Below, one piece after another: positions 58,100 to 64,000 of a stretch of DNA of 64,000 nucleotides (the stretch's first letter is position 1; the number at the start of each line of letters is the position of its first letter). Source of the stretch: Pterobdella sp. o SKG-2022. Taxonomy: Eukaryota > Annelida > Clitellata > Hirudinida > Piscicolidae. The notes under the pieces were generated by a model. It was not told the DNA's origin and ran no database searches. It saw only the letters and a list, made by a program, of their open reading frames with translations. The DNA lies in NCBI GenBank assembly GCA_964035795.1, contig OZ038320.1:19486589-19550588 (forward strand). The letters are read 5' to 3'. A program made the position numbers and the translations under genes.

Positions 58100-58610
58100 G
58101 AGTCAAAAGGTATTCATAGGTTAGTTTGATATAAATTTTGATTTCGTAAAGTCTATAAGTTTTAACTTACATGGGCATCACTAACCGATTAATTTTCTAT
58201 GTTGATTTAAAATATTGGATCAATTTATTTGAAGATTTTTTTTCCTTATAATGCTTCAATAATATTTTTGCGCCATTACAAAAGAAAAGCCATTAAATAC
58301 AGAGCCAATTACAAGAAAACAATGATATTTCCCTACGATATGATTGCGGGTAGAAGAGGTCTATGTAAAAAACTTGATAAAAAAAATCAATTATGAAGAT
58401 TAGTTTTAGAAAAAAAATAAAGCAACTGCAAATATATTATTGAAGCTCAACATAAAATGGAAAAAAGAGGAATGAAATCAATGGTGGAAGTTTTGTTGAA
58501 ATCTGGCAGAAAATCTAACAAATTGAGACGTCAAGTAAAAAAAATTTTCAAAGCAAAAATACTTAAGAGTTGTCAATCAAAACTTACAAACAAATAATTG
58601 AGGTGAGACT
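58100..58610. other. AT-rich flank of the assembly gap
   Basis: No exon identified. A GAGGTGAGACT near 58600-58610 contains a splice-donor-like GTGAGA but the reading frame before it is short and not recognised. Confidence 0.4.
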
Positions 58611-58810
58611 NNNNNNNNNNNNNNNNNNNNNNNNNNNNNNNNNNNNNNNNNNNNNNNNNNNNNNNNNNNNNNNNNNNNNNNNNNNNNNNNNNNNNNNNNN
58701 NNNNNNNNNNNNNNNNNNNNNNNNNNNNNNNNNNNNNNNNNNNNNNNNNNNNNNNNNNNNNNNNNNNNNNNNNNNNNNNNNNNNNNNNNNNNNNNNNNNN
58801 NNNNNNNNNN
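58611..58810. other. Assembly gap (200 N)
   Basis: A run of exactly 200 N, probably a placeholder length. It directly abuts the 159-bp array, which suggests the array itself broke the assembly; its true left edge and any 5' exon of the repeat gene lie in the gap. Confidence 0.99.
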
Positions 58811-61800
58811 ACAACGATTGCAACATCAACGCAAACAACAACTGTTATTATGACAACAACGACAGAAATGTTGTCTAAATCTACGCCAACAGTTACTACT
58901 GTAGAAACAACAACGCCAACTACAATTTCTGTAACAACAACTTCATTGGCTACAGCTACAACAGTTTCGACAACGATTGCAACATCAACGCAAACAACAA
59001 CTGTTATTATGACAACAACGACAGAAATGTTGTCTAAATCTACGCCAACAGTTACTACTGTAGAAACAACAACGCCAACTACAATAACTGTAACAACAAC
59101 TTCATTGGCTACAGCTACAACAGTTTCGACAACGATTGCAACATCAACGCAAACAACAACTGTTATTATGACAACAACGATAGAAATGTTGTCTAAATCT
59201 ACGCCAACAGTTACTACTGTAGAAACAACAACGCCAACTACAATAACTGTAACAACAACTTCATTGGCTACAGCTACAACAGTTTCGACAACGATTGCAA
59301 CATCAACGCAAACAACAACTGTTATTATGACAACAACGACAGAAATGTTGTCTAAATCTACGCCGACAGTTACTACTGTAGAAACAACAACGCCAACTAC
59401 AATAACTGTAACAACAACTTCATTGGCTACAGCTACAACAGTTTCGACAACGATTGCAACATCAACGCAAACAACAACTGTTATTATGACAACAACGACA
59501 GAAATGTTGTCTAAATCTACGCCAACAGTTACTACTGTAGAAACAACAACGCCAACTACAATTTCTGTAACAACAACTTCATTGGCTACAGCTACAACAG
59601 TTTCGACAACGATTGCAACATCAACGCAAACAACAACTGTTATTATGACAACAACGACAGAAATGTTGTCTAAATCTACGCCAACAGTTACTACTGTAGA
59701 AACAACAACGCCAACTACAATTTCTGTAACAACAACTTCATTGGCTACAGCTACAACAGTTTCGACAACGATTGCAACATTAACGCAAACAACAACTGTT
59801 ATTATGACAACAACGACAGAAATGTTGTCTAAATCTACGCCAACAGTTACTACTGTAGAAACAACAACGCCAACTACAATAACTGTAACAACAACTTCAT
59901 TGGCTACAGCTACAACAGTTTCGACAACGATTGCAACATCAACGCAAACAACAACTGTTATTATGACAACAACGACAGAAATGTTGTCTAAATCTACGCC
60001 AACAGTTACTACTGTAGAAACAACAACGCCAACTACAATTTCTGTAACAACAACTTCATTGGCTACAGCTACAACAGTTTCGACAACGATTGCAACATCA
60101 ACGCAAACAACAACTGTTATTATGACAACAACGACAGAAATGTTGTCTAAATCTACGCCAACAGTTACTACTGTAGAAACAACAACGCCAACTACAATAA
60201 CTGTAACAACAACTTCATTGGCTACAGCTACAACAGTTTCGACAACGATTGCAACATCAACGCAAACAACAACTGTTATTATGACAACAACGACAGAAAT
60301 GTTGTCTAAATCTACGCCAACAGTTACTACTGTAGAAACAACAACGCCAACTACAATAACTGTAACAACAACTTCATTGGCTACAGCTACAACAGTTTCG
60401 ACAACGATTGCAACATCAACGCAAACAACAACTGTTATTATGACAACAACGACAGAAATGTTGTCTAAATCTACGCCAACAGTTACTACTGTAGAAACAA
60501 CAACGCCAACTACAATAACTGTAACAACAACTTCATTGGCTACAGCTACAACAGTTTCGACAACGATTGCAACATCAACGCAAACAACAACTGTTATTAT
60601 GACAACAACGACAGAAATGTTGTCTAAATCTACGCCAACAGTTACTACTGTAGAAACAACAACGCCAACTACAATAACTGTAACAACAACTTCATTGGCT
60701 ACAGCTACAACAGTTTCGACAACGATTGCAACATCAACGCAAACAACAACTGTTATTATGACAACAACGACAGAAATGTTGTCTAAATCTACGCCAACAG
60801 TTACTACTGTAGAAACAACAACGCCAACTACAATAACTGTAACAACAACTTCATTGGCTACAGCTACAACAGTTTCGACAACGATTGCAACATCAACGCA
60901 AACAACAACTGTTATTATGACAACAACGATAGAAATGTTGTCTAAATCTACGCCAACAGTTACTACTGTAGAAACAACAACGCCAACTACAATAACTGTA
61001 ACAACAACTTCATTGGCTACAGCTACAACAGTTTCGACAACGATTGCAACATCAACGCAAACAACAACTGTTATTATGACAACAACGACAGAAATGTTGT
61101 CTAAATCTACGCCAACAGTTACTACTGTAGAAACAACAACGCCAACTACAATAACTGTAACAACAACTTCATTGGCTACAGCTACAACAGTTTCGACAAC
61201 GATTGCAACATCAACGCAAACAACAACTGTTATTATGACAACAACGATAGAAATGTTGTCTAAATCTACGCCAACAGTTACTACTGTAGAAACAACAACG
61301 CCAACTACAATAACTGTAACAACAACTTCATTGGCTACAGCTACAACAGTTTCGACAACGATTGCAACATCAACGCAAACAACAACTGTTATTATGACAA
61401 CAACGACAGAAATGTTGTCTAAATCTACGCCGACAGTTACTACTGTAGAAACAACAACGCCAACTACAATAACTGTAACAACAACTTCATTGGCTACAGC
61501 TACAACAGTTTCGACAACGATTGCAACATCAACGCAAACAACAACTGTTATTATGACAACAACGACAGAAATGTTGTCTAAATCTACGCCAACAGTTACT
61601 ACTGTAGAAACAACAACGCCAACTACAATTTCTGTAACAACAACTTCATTGGCTACAGCTACAACAGTTTCGACAACGATTGCAACATCAACGCAAACAA
61701 CAACTGTTATTATGACAACAACGACAGAAATGTTGTCTAAATCTACGCCAACAGTTACTACTGTAGAAACAACAACGCCAACTACAATAACTGTAACAAC

Positions 61801-64000
61801 AACTTTATTGGCTACAGCTACAACAGTTTCGACAACGATTGCAACATCAACGCAAACAACAACTGTTATTATGACAACAACGACAGAAATGTTGTCTAAA
61901 TCTACGCCAACAGTTACTACTGTAGAAACAACAACGCCAACTACAATAACTGTAACAACAACTTCATTGGCTACAGCTACAACAGTTTCGACAACGATTG
62001 CAACATCAACGCAAACAACAACTGTTATTATGACAACAACGACAGAAATGTTGTCTAAATCTACGCCAACAGTTACTACTGTAGAAACAACAACGCCAAC
62101 TACAATAACTGTAACAACAACTTCATTGGCTACAGCTACAACAGTTTCGACAACGATTGCAACATCAACGCAAACAACAACTGTTATTATGACAACAACG
62201 ACAGAAATGTTGTCTAAATCTACGCCAACAGTTACTACTGTAGAAACAACAACGCCAACTACAATAACTGTAACAACAACTTTATTGGCTACAGCTACAA
62301 CAGTTTCGACAACGATTGCAACATCAACGCAAACAACAACTGTTATTATGACAACAACGACAGAAATGATGTCTAAATCTACGCCAACAGTTACTACTGT
62401 AGAAACAACAACGCCAACTACAATAACTGTAAGAACAACTTCATTGGCTACAGCTACAACAGTTTCGACAACGATTGCAACATCAACGCAAACAACAACT
62501 GTTATTATGACAACAACGACAGAAATGTTGTCTAAATCTACGCCAACAGTTACTACTGTAGAAACAACAACGCCAACTACAATAACTGTAACAACAACTT
62601 CATTGGCTACAGCTACAACAGTTTCGACAACGATTGCAACATCAACGCAAACAACAACTGTTATTATGACAACAACGACAGAAATGTTGTCTAAATCTAC
62701 GCCAACAGTTACTACTGTAGAAACAACAACGCCAACTACAATAACTGTAACAACAACTTTATTGGCTACAGCTACAACAGTTTCGACAACGATTGCAACA
62801 TCAACGCAAACAACAACTGTTATTATGACAACAACGACAGAAATGTTGTCTAAATCTACGCCAACAGTTACTACTGTAGAAACAACAACGCCAACTACAA
62901 TAACTGTAACAACAACTTCATTGGCTACAGCTACAACAGTTTCGACAACGATTGCAACATCAACGCAAACAACAACTGTTATTATGACAACAACGACAGA
63001 AATGTTGTCTAAATCTACGCCAACAGTTACTACTGTAGAAACAACAACGCCAACTACAATAACTGTAACAACAACTTCATTGGCTACAGCTACAACAGTT
63101 TCGACAACGATTGCAACATCAACGCAAACAACAACTGTTATTATGACAACAACGATAGAAATGTTGTCTAAATCTACGCCAACAGTTACTACTGTAGAAA
63201 CAACAACGCCAACTACAATAACTGTAACAACAACTTCATTGGCTACAGCTACAACAGTTTCGACAACGATTGCAACATCAACGCAAACAACAACTGTTAT
63301 TATGACAACAACGACAGAAATGTTGTCTAAATCTACGCCGACAGTTACTACTGTAGAAACAACAACGCCAACTACAATAACTGTAACAACAACTTCATTG
63401 GCTACAGCTACAACAGTTTCGACAACGATTGCAACATCAACGCAAACAACAACTGTTATTATGACAACAACGACAGAAATGTTGTCTAAATCTACGCCAA
63501 CAGTTACTACTGTAGAAACAACAACGCCAACTACAATTTCTGTAACAACAACTTCATTGGCTACAGCTACAACAGTTTCGACAACGATTGCAACATCAAC
63601 GCAAACAACAACTGTTATTATGACAACAACGACAGAAATGTTGTCTAAATCTACGCCAACAGTTACTACTGTAGAAACAACAACGCCAACTACAATTTCT
63701 GTAACAACAACTTCATTGGCTACAGCTACAACAGTTTCGACAACGATTGCAACATTAACGCAAACAACAACTGTTATTATGACAACAACGACAGAAATGT
63801 TGTCTAAATCTACGCCAACAGTTACTACTGTAGAAACAACAACGCCAACTACAATAACTGTAACAACAACTTCATTGGCTACAGCTACAACAGTTTCGAC
63901 AACGATTGCAACATTAACGCAAACAACAACTGTTATTATGACAACAACGACAGAAATGTTGTCTAAATCTACGCCAACAGTTACTACTGTAGAAACAACA
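58811..64000 (+). CDS. Thr-rich mucin-like tandem-repeat protein (partial)
   Basis: A 159-bp unit (53 codons) repeats about 32.6 times, with no stop in plus frame 2 from the N gap to the window end. One unit begins TTIATSTQTTTVIMTTTTEM, continues LSKSTPTVTTVETTTPTT and ends ITVTTTSLATATTVS. Roughly half the residues are Thr, with Ser, Pro and Val, and no Cys, which is the composition of heavily O-glycosylated mucin PTS domains. The other two plus frames hit stops in each unit. One antisense frame is also open but would give an implausible Val-rich protein. Unit length is an exact multiple of three and all variants seen are substitutions, so the frame has been preserved. No start, signal peptide, membrane anchor or splice site is visible. 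It may be one giant exon. I do not know a named orthologue. Confidence 0.7.
58811..64000. repeat. 159-bp tandem array with higher-order structure
   Basis: Units start at 58811 and every 159 bases after. Diagnostic variants: ACGATAGAA (Thr to Ile) in units 3, 14, 16, 28; CCGACA (silent) in units 4, 17, 29; AATTTCT for AATAACT (Ile-Ser for Ile-Thr) in units 1, 5, 6, 8, 18, 30, 31; ATTAACG (Ser to Leu) in units 7, 32, 33; CTTTATTGG (Ser to Leu) in units 19, 22, 25. Unit 23 has two private changes. The order of variants in units 3-7 is repeated exactly in units 28-32. Confidence 0.93.

Noticed and set aside
57218..58124. YVCM and HTYI repeat proteins
   Set aside because: Translations of (TACA)n microsatellites in several frames.
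58811..64000. Antisense Val-rich open frame through the 159-bp array
   Set aside because: Also stop-free, but ACN codons read backwards give Val by default; the product would be a hydrophobic chain with no known parallel, whereas the sense frame is a classic PTS composition.
58811..64000. CRISPR-like array
   Set aside because: Units are contiguous with no unique spacers, and the sequence is from an animal genome.

Overview
This is a strongly AT-rich animal (metazoan) nuclear contig; AT-richness is judged by eye, not computed. Coding sequence is split into many small exons with GT..AG introns. The recognisable genes are animal signalling and ubiquitin genes, and the spaces between them hold decayed non-LTR retrotransposons (LINEs), tRNA-derived fragments, foldback repeats and very long microsatellites. 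The Asn/Ser/Asp-rich insertions in conserved proteins and the huge (GATA)n, (GT)n and (TACA)n tracts suggest an AT-rich invertebrate. A lophotrochozoan such as a leech-like annelid is my guess, but the sequence does not settle it. There is nothing bacterial here: no operons and no CRISPR.

Layout. 0.46-1.7 kb: 5' exons of an RGG-box protein on the minus strand. 1-219 and 2.4-6.9 kb: several LINE fragments in both orientations. 10.1-16.4 kb (minus): a RASSF gene (Ras-association plus SARAH domains) of six exons, with a possible extra 5' exon at 17.1 kb. 17.3-28.5 kb: mostly non-coding, with dispersed repeats, one more LINE copy and a probable small secreted EGF-domain gene at 22.2-23.1 kb (plus). 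28.6-30.2 kb (minus): an RNF34/RFFL-type RING E3 ligase. 30.7-39.7 kb (plus): a USP44/USP49-type deubiquitinase of about 14 exons, transcribed divergently from the RING gene with about 460 bp between the two start codons. 42.1-56.1 kb (minus): the C-terminal cytoplasmic half of a KCNT (Slack/SLO2) sodium-activated potassium channel in about 17 exons; its membrane half is not in the window. 57.0-57.8 kb: retroelement and zinc-finger fragments between two (TACA)n tracts. 58611-58810: a 200-N assembly gap. 58811-64000: about 32.6 copies of a 159-bp unit that stays open in one plus-strand frame and encodes a 53-residue Thr-rich, mucin-like repeat.

Exon boundaries were set by hand from splice dinucleotides, codon phase and resemblance to remembered family motifs. 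For RASSF, RNF34, USP44/49 and KCNT the phases agree at nearly every junction, which is the main support for the models. The best finds are: a KCNT intron that is almost wholly a tetranucleotide repeat; higher-order structure inside the Thr-rich array; a tRNA-like segment forming the end of the USP reading frame; a Gln/His-rich insertion inside the RASSF Ras-association domain; and a roughly 400-residue Asn/Ser-rich insertion in the USP catalytic domain.
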